Assembly (NCBI GenBank): GCA_020161615.1 | Contig: JAIUPD010000001.1 | Coordinates: 310,001-374,000, forward strand | Reading direction: 5' to 3' | Source of the DNA: Pseudomonadota bacterium | Lineage (GTDB): Bacteria > Pseudomonadota > Alphaproteobacteria > Rhodobacterales > Rhodobacteraceae | Length of the DNA: 64,000 bases | In this document: positions 52,867 through 62,199 of the stretch, one piece after another | How positions within the stretch are numbered: the first letter of the stretch is position 1 | Layout: every line of letters begins with the position of its first letter | Notes under the pieces: model-generated | What the model was told of the DNA's origin: nothing | Seen by the model: the letters and a program-made list of their open reading frames with translations, nothing else | Databases searched by the model: none | Program-made: the position numbers and the translations under genes

Positions 52867-53462
52867 TGCCCCAGCCCCTGCGCCTCGAGGTTTTCGAAAC
52901 CGCCGATTCGCTCGACGGCCCGGCCCTGCTGATGCCCGAGGAACTGGAGGACCTGCGCCTCAACGCCTATGAACGCGGCTATGTCGCCGGCTGGGAAGAC
53001 GGTAGCCAGCAGGGCATCGGCGAGCGCGACCAGCGTCGCGCCGCGGTGGAGCGGACGGTCGAACAGCTGGCCTTCACCTATCACGAGGCGCGGGGCCATG
53101 TCCTCAAGGCGCTGCAGCCGCTGTTCGCCGCGATGGTCGAGACGGTTCTGCCCTGCGCCGCCCGGGCCTCGGTCGTGCCGCTGGCGCTGGAGCAGCTGAT
53201 GCCGCTGGCCCATGCCACGGCCGAGGCGCCGCTGGTCCTGCGCGTACCGGTCGGGTGGCGCGCCGATTTCCGCGCGGCGCTTTCGGGCGTGGTTCTGCCG
53301 CCGCTCGACATCGTCGAGGCCGAAGACCTGGCCGAGGGGCAGGCCGCCTTCGCCTTCGGCCCGGCCGAGACCCGTATCGACCTGACCCATGCCGCGGAAG
53401 CCATCGGCCGGGCCATCGACGCCTTCTACAGCATCCAGAACGAGGAGAGCCGCCTTGCCTGA
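52866..53462 (+). CDS. fliH: FliH-like flagellar export regulator
   Basis: 198 aa. PQPLRLEVFETADSLDGPALL, a short linker, YERGYVAGWEDGSQQGIGERDQRRAAVERTVEQLAF with the Gly/Glu-spaced GxxxG-like helix typical of FliH, then LAFTYHEARGHVLKALQPLFAAMVETVLPCAARASVVPLALEQL and a C-terminal FliH/YscL-like domain. The family is weakly conserved, but the position after fliF and before fliN is usual in Rhodobacterales. It would hold the FliI ATPase; fliI is not in this window. Confidence 0.8.
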   Translation: MPQPLRLEVFETADSLDGPALLMPEELEDLRLNAYERGYVAGWEDGSQQGIGERDQRRAAVERTVEQLAFTYHEARGHVLKALQPLFAAMVETVLPCAARASVVPLALEQLMPLAHATAEAPLVLRVPVGWRADFRAALSGVVLPPLDIVEAEDLAEGQAAFAFGPAETRIDLTHAAEAIGRAIDAFYSIQNEESRLA

Positions 53463-53748
53463 ACCCGCATCCCCCGAGGGCCCGTCCACGCTGGGCCGCG
53501 GCGCCTTCACCCAGGTGCCGATCGAGATCATCGTCGCCGTCGGCCGGGCCCGGCCGCTGGTCCGCGACCTGCTGCGGCTGCAGCGCGATTCGATCCTGTC
53601 GCTCGACCGCCGGGTCGAGGATCCGGTCGAGCTGTTCGTCGGCGACCGGCTGATCGCGCGGGGCGTGCTGGAGGAGCTGGACGGCGACCTGGCCGGGCAG
53701 ATGGCGGTGCGGCTGACCGAGGTTGCCGACCTCTCGAACGGTCTGTGA
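53455..53748 (+). CDS. fliN: Flagellar motor switch protein FliN
   Basis: 97 aa from TTG 53455, with GAGGAGA upstream, overlapping fliH by eight bases. SpoA/CheC-type beta-barrel: FTQVPIEIIVAVGRARPLVRDLLRLQRDSILSLDRRVEDPVELFVGDRLIARGVLEELDGDLAGQMAVRLTEVADL, which carries the FliN signature (the L..L..GS/DS.L.LD...D.PVEL.V...L.A.GE) in shortened form. It sits in the C ring and switches or supports torque. The typical acidic N-terminus of E. coli FliN is missing, as in many alphaproteobacteria. Confidence 0.9.
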   Translation: MPEPASPEGPSTLGRGAFTQVPIEIIVAVGRARPLVRDLLRLQRDSILSLDRRVEDPVELFVGDRLIARGVLEELDGDLAGQMAVRLTEVADLSNGL

Positions 53749-53749
53749 G

Positions 53750-54532
53750 ATGGGGCCGGGGGCGAGAGCACGGGAGGCGGGCGGGAAGGACACCCTGCGT
53801 CTTGCGTTGCCGGCGGCGCTGGCGCTGGGCGCGGCGGCGCTGATCCTGGTCCTGCCCCAGGCCGCCCTGGCGCAGGAGATCACGCTCGACATGGGCGAAG
53901 GCGGTAGCCTTGCCGTGCGCTCGGTCCAGTTGCTCGTGCTGCTCACGCTCCTCAGCCTGGTGCCGGGGCTGATGATCATGGTGACCTGCTTTCCCTTCAT
54001 CGTCACCGTGCTGGCCATCCTGCGCCAGGCCATCGGGCTGCAGCAATCGCCGCCCGGCATGCTGCTGACCACGCTGGCGCTGTTCCTGACCTATTTCGTC
54101 ATGGAGCCGACCTTCACCGCCGCCTGGGAGGCCGGTGTGGCGCCCCTGCAAGCCGGGCAGATCGGGGTCGAGGCGGCGATGACCGAGGCCATCGCGCCAT
54201 TTCGCAGCTTCATGGCCGCGCGGATCGACCCCGAGACCTGGGCGGGGCTGGCAGAGTTGCGCCCCGACCCGCCGGCCTTCTCGGCCGAGGGGCCGCTCTC
54301 GGTGCTGATCCCCTCGTTCCTGCTGTCGGAGCTGAGCCATGCCTTCGAAGTGGGCTTCGTCATCTTCCTGCCTTTCCTGATCATCGATCTGGTGGTGGCG
54401 GCGGTGCTGATGTCGATGGGGATGATGATGGTGCCACCGGCGGTGGTCTCGCTGCCCTTCAAGCTGGCGTTCTTCGTGGTGGCCGATGGCTGGACGCTGG
54501 TCTCGGCCTCGCTGGTGCGCGGGTATTTCTGA
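53750..54532 (+). CDS. fliP: Flagellar type III export protein FliP
   Basis: 260 aa, ATG 53750 starts one base after the fliN stop. A cleavable-type leader (TLRLALPAALALGAAALILVLPQAALAQ) precedes the core. Signatures: LLVLLTLLSLVPGLMIMVTCFPFIVTVLAILRQAIGLQQSPPGMLLTTLALFLT and the C-terminal LIPSFLLSELSHAFEVGFVIFLPFLIIDLVVAAVLMSMGMMMVPPAVVSLPFKLAFFVVADGW. FliP forms the export-gate pore with FliQ and FliR, which are not in this window. Last gene of fliF-fliH-fliN-fliP. Confidence 0.95.
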   Translation: MGPGARAREAGGKDTLRLALPAALALGAAALILVLPQAALAQEITLDMGEGGSLAVRSVQLLVLLTLLSLVPGLMIMVTCFPFIVTVLAILRQAIGLQQSPPGMLLTTLALFLTYFVMEPTFTAAWEAGVAPLQAGQIGVEAAMTEAIAPFRSFMAARIDPETWAGLAELRPDPPAFSAEGPLSVLIPSFLLSELSHAFEVGFVIFLPFLIIDLVVAAVLMSMGMMMVPPAVVSLPFKLAFFVVADGWTLVSASLVRGYF

Positions 54533-54707
54533 CAGGCGAGAGGCTTCGCCCTGGGCCTTCGGCCTGCGGGCGACCAAGGCGGGGGGCCAGGTCCGGCCGC
54601 GCCACGGGCGCGGCGTTCGCGGCTGAAACGTGCCACTGGCGCGTTTCCGAGACGCCGCTCACCCCCCGCGCCCCCCGCTCAAGGGGGTTTTCCACCCCCT
54701 TGGGAAA

Positions 54708-54738
54708 CCCCCGAGGATATTTGCAGAACGAAGATGAA
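54708..54738 (+). repeat. Dispersed intergenic repeat, copy 5
   Basis: CCCCCGAGGATATTTG followed by CAGAACGAAGATGAAG; matches copy 3 (24136-24164) base for base over the core. Located in the gap between fliP and the convergent flavin reductase gene. Confidence 0.65.
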
Positions 54739-54750
54739 GGGGCGGGGGCG

Positions 54751-55359
54751 CTAGTCCTCGCCCGGCCGCGCCAGCTCGAACGGATCGTCGACATAGGCAT
54801 AGTCGCGATAGCCGAGGCGGCCGACCGGGGTGAAACGCTCATAGGCGAAGCGGCCCTCGACAAGGCAATCGTCGCGCAGATGGATCCCGGTCACTTCGCC
54901 GATCACCATCGTGTTGTCGCGCCCCGCCAGCGGCACGATCTGCGTCACCCGGCATTCGAGGCCCGCGGGCGCCTCGACCACGCGCGAGCAGGCGATGGTC
55001 TCGCAATCGGCGCGTTCCAGCCCGGCGAGGCGGAATTCGTCCACCTCCTTCGGCCAGGGACCGGAGCTGGTGTTCATCGCCATCAGCAGCGCCTTCGAGA
55101 CGACATTGACGCAGAAGACCCCGGTCTCGCGGATATTGGCCAGCGAATCCTTGCCGCCCGCGCGGTCGGGCTTGCTGCCGGTGGTGGCAAACATGACCTG
55201 CGGCGGCACATAGGCCACGGCGTTGAAGAAGGAATAGGGCGCGAGGTTTTCCGACCCGTCGGCACCCCGCGTCGAGATCCAGCCGATCGGCCGGGGCGAG
55301 ACCAGCGCGTTGAAGGGATTATGCGGCAGGCCATGGCCATCGGCGGGACGGTAGAACAT
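54751..55359 (-). CDS. Flavin reductase family protein
   Basis: 202 aa, split-barrel FMN-binding fold. NPFNALVSPRPIGWISTRGADGSENLAPYSFFNAVAYVPPQVMFATTGSK is the flavin-reductase signature (P.RPV.W.ST....N.AP.S.F..V...PP). Then GVFCVNVVSKALLMAMNTSSG and AAPAGLECRVTQ. It reduces or binds FMN for a partner monooxygenase, but none is adjacent. Start ATG 55359 with AAGGA five bases upstream. Divergent from the GNAT gene. Confidence 0.9.
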   Translation of the reverse strand: MFYRPADGHGLPHNPFNALVSPRPIGWISTRGADGSENLAPYSFFNAVAYVPPQVMFATTGSKPDRAGGKDSLANIRETGVFCVNVVSKALLMAMNTSSGPWPKEVDEFRLAGLERADCETIACSRVVEAPAGLECRVTQIVPLAGRDNTMVIGEVTGIHLRDDCLVEGRFAYERFTPVGRLGYRDYAYVDDPFELARPGED

Positions 55360-55470
55360 CGGGGTCCTTCGGGCGTAGGGCGGATTTGATCTCGGATTTA
55401 ACGCGTGTTAGGGGCGAGTCCAGCGTTTCCCCGCCGCACCGGTGCCCCGGCGGCCCGGAGGCGGTGTCTG

Positions 55471-55986
55471 GTGGCGCAACCGTCGGAGGGGCCGGTGGAT
55501 CTGGAACGGGAAGAGCCCGCCGATTGGTGGGAGGTCGAGGCGCTCTATGACCTGTGCTTCGCGCCGGGCCGCACGGCGCTGAGCTCGTACCGGCTGCGCG
55601 ACGACGTGCCGCCGGTGCCGGAACTGTGCCTGTGCCTCTGGGACGAGACCGAGGCGCTGGCGGGGGTGATCCGTTACTGGCCGGTGCGCGTCGGCGGCAC
55701 GCCCGCCCTGCTGCTGGGGCCGGTCGCGGTGCACCCGACCCGGCAGGGCGAAGGGCTGGCGGGGCTTCTGATCCGGGAAAGCCTCAGGCGGGCGGCAAAG
55801 CTCGGCTGGTCGCGGGTCATGCTGGTGGGCGATTACCCCTATTACCGCCGCTTCGGCTTCGAAAAACTCGCGGGCGTGATCATGCCGCCGCCGACCAACC
55901 CCGAGCGGGTGCTGGGCATCGCGCTGACCCCCGGCGCCTGGGACGGGGTGGCGGGCAATGTCACCGCGTGGAACGCGCCGGGCTGA
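55471..55986 (+). CDS. GNAT-family N-acetyltransferase
   Basis: 171 aa from GTG 55471 (GGAG about ten bases upstream); GTG 55405 in the same frame gives a Pro/Arg-rich extension that is unlikely. Motifs: EALYDLCFAPGRTALSSYRLRD, LAGVIRYWPVRVGGTPALLLGPVAVHPTRQGEGLAGLLIRESLRRAAKLGW (acetyl-CoA site QGEGLAG), GDYPYYRRFGFEKLAG. Resembles the YhbS group of GNATs that modify unknown targets. It is followed 70 bases later by the dienelactone hydrolase gene. Confidence 0.87.
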   Translation: MAQPSEGPVDLEREEPADWWEVEALYDLCFAPGRTALSSYRLRDDVPPVPELCLCLWDETEALAGVIRYWPVRVGGTPALLLGPVAVHPTRQGEGLAGLLIRESLRRAAKLGWSRVMLVGDYPYYRRFGFEKLAGVIMPPPTNPERVLGIALTPGAWDGVAGNVTAWNAPG

Positions 55987-56056
55987 GGCTGCCCGCGCGC
56001 TCTGGCCGGGGCGGCGAGGCGCGCTAGACTCCCGGTCAGGTCAACGGGAGGACATC

Positions 56057-56806
56057 ATGCGCTTTGCGGCATTCGTCACGGCATTCATTCCCTTTCTGGC
56101 GGGCGCGGCCCAGGCCGAGATCACCGGCACGCCCTTGCCCTATCGCAGCGGGGATCTGGGATTCGAGGGCTATGTGGCGCGCAACGATGCCGTGCCCTCG
56201 CGCGGGATCGTGCTGATCGTCCATGATTGGGACGGGCTCACCGCCTATGAACGGACCCGGGCGCAGATGCTGGCGGCCGAGGGGTACACGGCCGTCGCGC
56301 TCGACCTCTACGGCACGGCCGAGGATCCGCAGGGGATGGAGGATTACCGCCGCCTCTCCGGCGCGCTGCTGGGCGACCGCGAGGAACTGCGCGCGCGGCT
56401 TCAGGCGGCGATGGCGGCGGCCGAGAGCCTGCCGGGGGCCGAGGCGGGGCGGGTGCTGATCGGCTATTGCTTCGGGGGATCGGCGGCGCTGGAAGCCGCG
56501 CGGGCAGGGGCCGAGACGCAGGGATTCGTCATTTTCCACGGCGGGCTCGCCACGCCCGAGGGGCAGGATTACACCGCCGTTACCGCGCCGGTGCAGCTGT
56601 TTCACGGCTCGGCCGATCCGGCCTCGGGCCCCGAGGATCTGGCGGCGGCGCTGACCGGGCTCAGCGCGGCCGGGGTGGCGCATGGGGCGCATATCTACGG
56701 CAATGTGCGCCACGCCTTCACCGTCTGGGGCGGGCGCGATTACGACGCCGGGGCGGATGCGCGAAGCTGGCAGGGATTGCTCGATTTCCTGAGCGAGTCG
56801 CTGTAG
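56057..56806 (+). CDS. Dienelactone hydrolase family protein, secreted
   Basis: 249 aa from ATG 56057 (GGGAGGAC upstream). Signal peptide [19 protein letters not shown]. Catalytic triad of the DLH family: Cys in [16 protein letters not shown] (GxCxGG), Asp in [13 protein letters not shown] and His in [10 protein letters not shown]. The usual EIFG..I motif is replaced here by [35 protein letters not shown] enzymes open dienelactones; secreted ones often have broader esterase activity. Length is normal for this family plus leader. Confidence 0.85.
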   Translation: MRFAAFVTAFIPFLAGAAQAEITGTPLPYRSGDLGFEGYVARNDAVPSRGIVLIVHDWDGLTAYERTRAQMLAAEGYTAVALDLYGTAEDPQGMEDYRRLSGALLGDREELRARLQAAMAAAESLPGAEAGRVLIGYCFGGSAALEAARAGAETQGFVIFHGGLATPEGQDYTAVTAPVQLFHGSADPASGPEDLAAALTGLSAAGVAHGAHIYGNVRHAFTVWGGRDYDAGADARSWQGLLDFLSESL

Positions 56807-56844
56807 AAACGGCATCGTTGCATGGCTTGGGGGCGCGCGGCGAC

Positions 56845-56857
56845 GGTATTGTATACC
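56845..56857. promoter_or_regulatory. Possible operator upstream of icd
   Basis: GGTAT-TGT-ATACC, a perfect 5-bp inverted repeat with a 3-base centre (also readable as ATTGTATACCAT), 146 bases before the icd ATG. The shape fits GntR-family operators. No regulator gene is near. Confidence 0.35.
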
Positions 56858-57002
56858 ATTGCACACAACGCTTGACGCGGGCGCGGTTTTCGGTCAGGAA
56901 GCGCTCAGCGAACGGCGGCATTCGCCGCTGTCCGAATCCCCCGCGCCAGGGTCCGCCCCATCGGGCCGCCCCGGGGCTTTGACCGACAGAGGATGCATGG
57001 CC

Positions 57003-59198
57003 ATGAGCGATACCCCCGATATCATCTACACCAAGGTGGACGAGGCCCCCGAGCTGGCCCGCGCCTCGCTGGAACCGATCATCCGCGCCTTTGCCGGCGC
57101 CGCCGGTGTCAGCGTCGAGACGCGCGACATCTCGGTCGCGGGCCGCATCCTGGCCGTGTTCCCCGATTTCCTGACCGAGGCGCAGAAGGTTTCGGACGAT
57201 CTGGCCTGGCTGGGCGAGCTGGTGAAGACCCCCGCCGCCAATGTCATCAAGCTGCCCAATATCTCGGCCTCGCAGCCGCAGCTCAATGCGGCGATCAAGG
57301 AGTTGCAGGCCAAGGGGTATGCCGTGCCGGATTACCCGGCCGAGCCCGCGACCGACGCGGAAAAGGACATCAAGGCCCGTTATGATGCGGTCAAGGGCTC
57401 GGCCGTGAACCCGGTCCTGCGCGAGGGCAACTCGGACCGCCGCTCGGCCAAGGCGGTCAAGGCCTATGCCAAAGCCAACCCGCACCGCATGGGCAATTGG
57501 TCGAAGGAGTCGAAGACCCGTGTCGCCTCGATGCCGGGCAACGATTTCTTCGCCAACGAGACATCGGCGACCATCACCGCCGCGCAGGCCGGGGGCGCCT
57601 CGATCGTCTTCACCGGCAAGGACGGCGCCGAGACGGTGCTGAAAAAGGGCCTGAAATACGCCGAGGGCGAGGTCGTTGACGCGACCTTCATGTCGGCCAA
57701 GGCGCTGACCGCCTATATCGAGAAGGCGCTCGCCTCGGTCGAGCCGGGCGTGCTGTTCTCGGCCCATCTGAAGGCGACGATGATGAAGGTCTCGGACCCG
57801 ATCATCTTCGGCCATTTCGTCAAGGTCTACCTCAAGGACTTCATCGCCAAGCACGGCGCGGAACTGGACGCGCTGGGCTGGAACCCGAACTCGGGCCTCG
57901 GCGATCTGGAGAAGAAGATCGCCGGTAACGCCGCGCTGGAAGCCGATTACAAAGCCGCGATGGCCGCGCAGCCGCCGATGTATATGGTGAACTCGGACAA
58001 GGGGATCACCAACCTGCACGTCTCGTCCGACGTGATCATCGACGCCTCGATGCCCGCCGTGATCCGCGCGGGCGGCAAGGGCTGGGGCCCGGACGGCAAG
58101 GAAGCGGATGTGCTGTGCTGCATCCCCGACAATTCCTATGCCTGCGTCTATGACGAGACGGTCGAATACTTCAAGGAAACCGGCAAGCTGGACGTGACGA
58201 CCTGCGGCGCGGTGTCGAACGTGGGCCTGATGGCGCAGAAGGCCGAGGAATACGGCTCGCACCCGACCACCTTCGAAGCCCCCGCCGATGGCACGATCAG
58301 GATCGTGCTCGCCTCGGGCGAGGTGCTGCACCAGCACGAGGTGGAGAAGGGCGACATCTGGCGCTCGGCCACCGCCAAGAAGGCGCCGATCCTCGACTGG
58401 ATCCAGCTGGGCATCGCCCGCACCAAGGCGACCGGCGCCGCGGCCTTCTGGCTGGACAAGAACCGCGCCCATGACGCCGAACTGATCAAATATGTCGAAC
58501 CCGCGCTGAAGGAAGCCGGGATCGAGATCAAGATCCTCGACCCCCGCGCCGCGACCCGCTACACGCTGGAAACCATGCGTGCGGGCAAGGATTGCGTGAC
58601 GATCACCGGCAACGTGCTGCGCGACTATCTGACCGACCTGTTCCCGATCCTGGAACTGGGCACCTCGGCCAAGATGCTGTCCATCGTCAAGCTGATGAAC
58701 GGCGGCGGCATGTTCGAGACGGGCGCCGGCGGCACCGCGCCGAAGCACGTGCAGCAGGTGCAGGAGGAAAACCACCTGCGCTGGGACTCGCTGGGCGAAT
58801 TCTGCGCGCTGGGGGAATCGTTCAACTTCCTCGCGGAAGCCAAGAACAACCCTTCGGCGGCGGTTCTGGGTGCGGCGGTCGATGCGGCGACGCAGAAGGT
58901 TCTGGACAACAACGACAGCCCCGAGGGCAAGGTCGGCCAGAATGACAACCGCACCTCGCATTACTTCTTCGCCCGCTACTGGGCCGAGGCGCTGGCCACG
59001 CAATCGGAGGACGCCAAGCTCGCCGCGCATTTTGCGCCCATCGCCAAGGCGCTGGCCGAGAACGAGGCGAAGATTCTGGCCGAGCTGCATGCGGTCGAGG
59101 GCGCGCCCGCCGATCTGGGCGGCTATTACCTGCTGGACGACGCCAAGGTCGCCAAGGTGATGCGCCCCTCGGCGACGCTGAACGCGATCATCGGCTGA
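57003..59198 (+). CDS. icd: Isocitrate dehydrogenase, NADP-dependent, monomeric type
   Basis: 731 aa from ATG 57003 (AGAGGA nine bases upstream; ATG 56997 also in frame). Monomeric IDH is ~740 aa and unrelated in length to the 45-kDa dimeric enzyme. Typical motifs: [70 protein letters not shown] (substrate Ser/Arg), [80 protein letters not shown] (Asp ligands), [15 protein letters not shown]. It makes 2-oxoglutarate and NADPH in the TCA cycle. A hairpin with TTTT follows. Confidence 0.96.
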   Translation: MSDTPDIIYTKVDEAPELARASLEPIIRAFAGAAGVSVETRDISVAGRILAVFPDFLTEAQKVSDDLAWLGELVKTPAANVIKLPNISASQPQLNAAIKELQAKGYAVPDYPAEPATDAEKDIKARYDAVKGSAVNPVLREGNSDRRSAKAVKAYAKANPHRMGNWSKESKTRVASMPGNDFFANETSATITAAQAGGASIVFTGKDGAETVLKKGLKYAEGEVVDATFMSAKALTAYIEKALASVEPGVLFSAHLKATMMKVSDPIIFGHFVKVYLKDFIAKHGAELDALGWNPNSGLGDLEKKIAGNAALEADYKAAMAAQPPMYMVNSDKGITNLHVSSDVIIDASMPAVIRAGGKGWGPDGKEADVLCCIPDNSYACVYDETVEYFKETGKLDVTTCGAVSNVGLMAQKAEEYGSHPTTFEAPADGTIRIVLASGEVLHQHEVEKGDIWRSATAKKAPILDWIQLGIARTKATGAAAFWLDKNRAHDAELIKYVEPALKEAGIEIKILDPRAATRYTLETMRAGKDCVTITGNVLRDYLTDLFPILELGTSAKMLSIVKLMNGGGMFETGAGGTAPKHVQQVQEENHLRWDSLGEFCALGESFNFLAEAKNNPSAAVLGAAVDAATQKVLDNNDSPEGKVGQNDNRTSHYFFARYWAEALATQSEDAKLAAHFAPIAKALAENEAKILAELHAVEGAPADLGGYYLLDDAKVAKVMRPSATLNAIIG

Positions 59199-59213
59199 GG
59201 CCGGTGACGGAAT

Positions 59214-59247
59214 GGGGAAAGGGCGGCCTGCGGGTCGCCCTTTTCCA
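59214..59247 (+). terminator. Probable terminator after icd
   Basis: GGAAAGGGCG.CC and GG.CGCCCTTTTCC pair with one bulge; TTTT lies at the 3' side of the stem. 15 bases past the icd stop. Confidence 0.6.
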
Positions 59248-59379
59248 TGGGGACCGGACGGCGGACCGCATCCGCCCGGCCACCCACCCGGCCGCGGCCC
59301 GCCGTCCTGTCCTTGTCACCCGGCCGTCGCCAAAGGGTCGTAATGCCGCTATCGTCGGGCCGTCCGGGGAGTGGATCCT

Positions 59380-60063
59380 ATGCTGGAACAGATCGTCATG
59401 GGGCGCCTGCGCAAGCGGATGCGGCAGCTCTATGCCGGGATCGACACACCGCCGATCCTGGACATGGAGACCTATTTCCCGCAGGCCGAGGCCCTGCAGA
59501 TGCTTTATCCCGCGCTGCGGGACGAGGCGCTGGCGCTCTATGCCGGCGCCGAGGGCATCCCGCGGTTCCACGAGATTTCATCGACCCAGGCCCGTATCTC
59601 GGCCTCGGATGGCAAGGATTGGCGCATGGTCATGGTCAAGTCCTATGGCCATCTGATCCGTGCCAATGCCGCGCGGACCCCGGCGCTGGCCGGGTTCCTG
59701 GCGGACAATCCGCAGGTCTCGACCGCGGCCTATTCCTTCCTCGACCCCGGCAAGCATATCCCGCCCCATCGCGGGCCTTTCCGGGGGATCCTGCGCTATC
59801 ACCTGTGCCTCTACGCGCCCCAGCCCGGGCCCTGGCTGAAGGTGGACGGCGTGACCGTGCCTTATGAGGAGGGCGGTGCGCTTTTGTGGGATGATACCTT
59901 CACGCATGAGGTCCTGAACCCCGGCAGCCATCCGCGGATCGCGCTGCTGCTGGACGTGCGGCGGCCCGTCACGCGGCTGGCGCAGAAACTGGCCTATCGC
60001 GGGATGATCCGCGGCGGGGGCCTCTATTCCCGGCTGACCGAAAAGCGGATGCGGGTGGGGTGA
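59380..60063 (+). CDS. Aspartyl/asparaginyl beta-hydroxylase-type (AspH) 2-oxoglutarate dioxygenase
   Basis: 227 aa from ATG 59380 (GGGGAG about nine bases upstream). Fe/2OG core: FLDPGKHIPPHRGPFRGILRYHLCLYAP gives the first His (HIPPHRG) and the Arg that holds 2OG, and LLWDDTFTHEVLNPGSHPRIALLLDVRRP gives the second His and a further Arg. AspH-type enzymes often lack the acidic iron ligand, as appears true here. Bacterial members hydroxylate lipid A or ornithine lipids (LpxO, OlsC-like), so a membrane lipid target is possible. N-terminal helix ends in a basic stretch. Confidence 0.85.
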   Translation: MLEQIVMGRLRKRMRQLYAGIDTPPILDMETYFPQAEALQMLYPALRDEALALYAGAEGIPRFHEISSTQARISASDGKDWRMVMVKSYGHLIRANAARTPALAGFLADNPQVSTAAYSFLDPGKHIPPHRGPFRGILRYHLCLYAPQPGPWLKVDGVTVPYEEGGALLWDDTFTHEVLNPGSHPRIALLLDVRRPVTRLAQKLAYRGMIRGGGLYSRLTEKRMRVG

Positions 60064-60147
60064 TCACAGGGGCGTGAGCCTGCCTGTCCCGGGACCCCTG
60101 CGAGGGGTAGCTTTCCGATCACTCGCCCCCAGCAGCCGGAGCCGCCC

Positions 60148-61014
60148 ATGCAACGCCGCCAGTTCCTTGCCACGGCCAGCGCCGCCACCGCACTGCCGGG
60201 CGCCGTCCGGGCGACCGGGCGCAACACGCTGCCGCTCGATGCGCCGCTGTCCATCGCCCGGGTCGGGCTGCGCAGTCCCGATGCCGAGGCCCTCGCCCGC
60301 TGGTACGAGGAGACGCTGGGGCTGGAGCGGCTGGGCACCGAGGGCCCGGTCATCCACCTGGGCGCGGGCGGGCAGGTGCTGCTGGAGATCGCGGGCGATC
60401 CGGCGCTGCGACGCCCGTTCCCCAGCTGGGCCGGGCTCTATCACACCGCCTTCCTGCTGCCCGAGCGGCATTTCCTGGGGCAATGGCTGCGGCAGGCGGT
60501 GGAGCGGCAGGTGCCGATGCAGGGCGCCGCCGATCATCTGGTGAGCGAGGCGCTCTATCTCGCCGATCCCGAGGGCAACGGGGTCGAGATTTATGCCGAC
60601 CGGCCGCAGGAAAGCTGGGACTGGACCCGGGGGCAGGTGTCGATGGGCAGCGTGCGGCTGGATGCCGAGGACCTGATGCGCGAGGCCTCGCCGCCGCCCC
60701 CCGGCGGCTTCCGGGCGCCCGAGGGCACGGTTGTCGGCCATGTCCATCTGCAGGTCGGCGATGCCCTCACGGCCGCGGCCTGGTGGCATGACGAGCTGGG
60801 CTTCGACCTGGTGCGCGGCTCGCGCGACGCGAATTTTCTGTCGACCGGCGGCTATCACCACCATATCGCCGTCAACCAGTGGAACAGCCGTGGCGCCGTG
60901 CCGATGCAGCCGGGCTATGCCGGGCTCGATCACGTCACGCTGCGCGCGCGGGACGGCGCGACGCCGCGCCGGGTGACCGACCCCTGGGGCATCCATGTGC
61001 GGATCGAGGCTTGA
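60148..61014 (+). CDS. VOC-superfamily protein with twin-arginine-like leader
   Basis: 288 aa. Two vicinal-oxygen-chelate (glyoxalase fold) repeats: LSIARVGLRSPDAEALARWYEETLGLERLG and GHVHLQVGDALTAAAWWHDELGFDLVRG, each with its NLxV-type strand; metal-type residues H (GLYHTAF), E (GNGVEIYADRP), H (GHVHLQ) are visible, typical of CatE-like extradiol dioxygenase homologues. The N-terminus MQRRQFLATASAATALPGA looks like a twin-arginine (RR.FL) export signal, which would make the protein periplasmic. Substrate unknown. Confidence 0.82.
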   Translation: MQRRQFLATASAATALPGAVRATGRNTLPLDAPLSIARVGLRSPDAEALARWYEETLGLERLGTEGPVIHLGAGGQVLLEIAGDPALRRPFPSWAGLYHTAFLLPERHFLGQWLRQAVERQVPMQGAADHLVSEALYLADPEGNGVEIYADRPQESWDWTRGQVSMGSVRLDAEDLMREASPPPPGGFRAPEGTVVGHVHLQVGDALTAAAWWHDELGFDLVRGSRDANFLSTGGYHHHIAVNQWNSRGAVPMQPGYAGLDHVTLRARDGATPRRVTDPWGIHVRIEA

Positions 61015-61059
61015 TCCCGGCCGCCCGACATGTCCTCTTGGCGCAAAAGCGAGGGGATC

Positions 61060-62088
61060 ATGGGCAAGCTGAAACTTCTGTCGCTGTTCGCGGTGGCGCG
61101 GGCGCCCGAGCCGCTGGCGGCACTCTATTTCGCCGGGCGGCGCAAGGTGGTCGACGGGCGGCGCATCGACGCCAAGGCGCAGGCGCTGGGCGAACTCTTC
61201 AACACGGTTCGCGTCCCGGGCGTCACGCCGACCCTGGCCGAGAGCCGCCGCTCGCTGCAGATCCTGGCCGACAAGTTCGACCTGCCCAGCCCGCCCTCGG
61301 TGCAAAAGCGCGACGTGATGCTGCCGGGCGGCGCGGGCGAACGACCCGCGCGGATCTATGACACGGATCTGAAGGCGGTGGACCGGCCGACCCTGCTGTA
61401 CATCCACGGCGGCGGCTGGGTGCAGGGCGGGCTCGATACGCATGACGGGCTTTGCGGGCAGCTGGCGCTGGAGGCGGGGATTCGGGTGATCGCGCTCGAC
61501 TACCGGCTGGCGCCCGAGCACAAGTTTCCGGCCGGACCCGACGATGTGCTGGCGGCTTACCGCGCGCTCAGGGCCTCGCCCCGCGTCTGGGGCGTGGACC
61601 CCGCGCGGCTGGCGGTGGGCGGCGACAGCGCGGGCGGCAATCTGACGGCGGTGCTGATGCACGACCTGGCGGTCGCGGGCGAGGCGCCGCCCCGGGCGCA
61701 GGTGCTGATCTATCCGGCGGTCGATGCGCGGATGCAGAGCCGCTCGATGGCGGCGCTGAAGGACGCCTATGTCCTGCCGCGCGACCGGATCGACTGGTAT
61801 CTGGGGCAATATCTGCCCGAAGGGCAGGACCGGCTGGACCCGCGCGTCTCGCCGCTGAATTCGCCGCATCTGGCGGGCCAGCCCCCGGCGCTGATCCTGA
61901 ACGCGGGCCATGACCCGCTGTTCGATGACGGCACGATGTATCACGAGGCACTGGGCGCGGCCGGCGTCGCCTCGGTGCTGCATCCCTTCCCGGGGCAGGT
62001 GCATGCCTTCGTCTCGGCCCGCCGGGCGATCCCGCAGGCGGTCGAGGCGGTGAGCCTTATCGCGGGCTGGCTGAAGGCCAGGCTTTAG
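61060..62088 (+). CDS. Alpha/beta hydrolase of the hormone-sensitive-lipase (HSL) family
   Basis: 342 aa from ATG 61060 (GAGGGG just upstream); ATG 61030 is an alternative. HSL landmarks: LLYIHGGGWVQGGLDTHDGLC (HGGG oxyanion motif), nucleophile VGGDSAGGNLTAVLM (GDSAG), acid in LNAGHDPLFDDG and catalytic His in HPFPGQVHAFVSA. The N-terminal ~85 residues form the cap. This type hydrolyses short- to medium-chain esters. No operon partners; the dispersed repeat lies 31 bases after its stop. Confidence 0.9.
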   Translation: MGKLKLLSLFAVARAPEPLAALYFAGRRKVVDGRRIDAKAQALGELFNTVRVPGVTPTLAESRRSLQILADKFDLPSPPSVQKRDVMLPGGAGERPARIYDTDLKAVDRPTLLYIHGGGWVQGGLDTHDGLCGQLALEAGIRVIALDYRLAPEHKFPAGPDDVLAAYRALRASPRVWGVDPARLAVGGDSAGGNLTAVLMHDLAVAGEAPPRAQVLIYPAVDARMQSRSMAALKDAYVLPRDRIDWYLGQYLPEGQDRLDPRVSPLNSPHLAGQPPALILNAGHDPLFDDGTMYHEALGAAGVASVLHPFPGQVHAFVSARRAIPQAVEAVSLIAGWLKARL

Positions 62089-62118
62089 GCCAGGCGTTGC
62101 GCGGGGCGAGAGGCCGCG

Positions 62119-62166
62119 GGGGGCCAGCCCCCCGGACCCCCCGGCGTATTTCAGGCAGAATGAAAG
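62119..62166 (+). repeat. Dispersed intergenic repeat, copy 6 (GGCGTATTT variant)
   Basis: GGGGGGCCAGCC, CCGGACCCCCC, GGCGTATTTCAGGC then AGAATGAAAGG. Same extended form as 14213-14260; the GAGGATATTTG copies share the C-run and ATATTT/GTATTT centre. Confidence 0.6.
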
Positions 62167-62199
62167 GCGCGGGGGCGTCGCGGGTGTCTTCGGCGCGTC

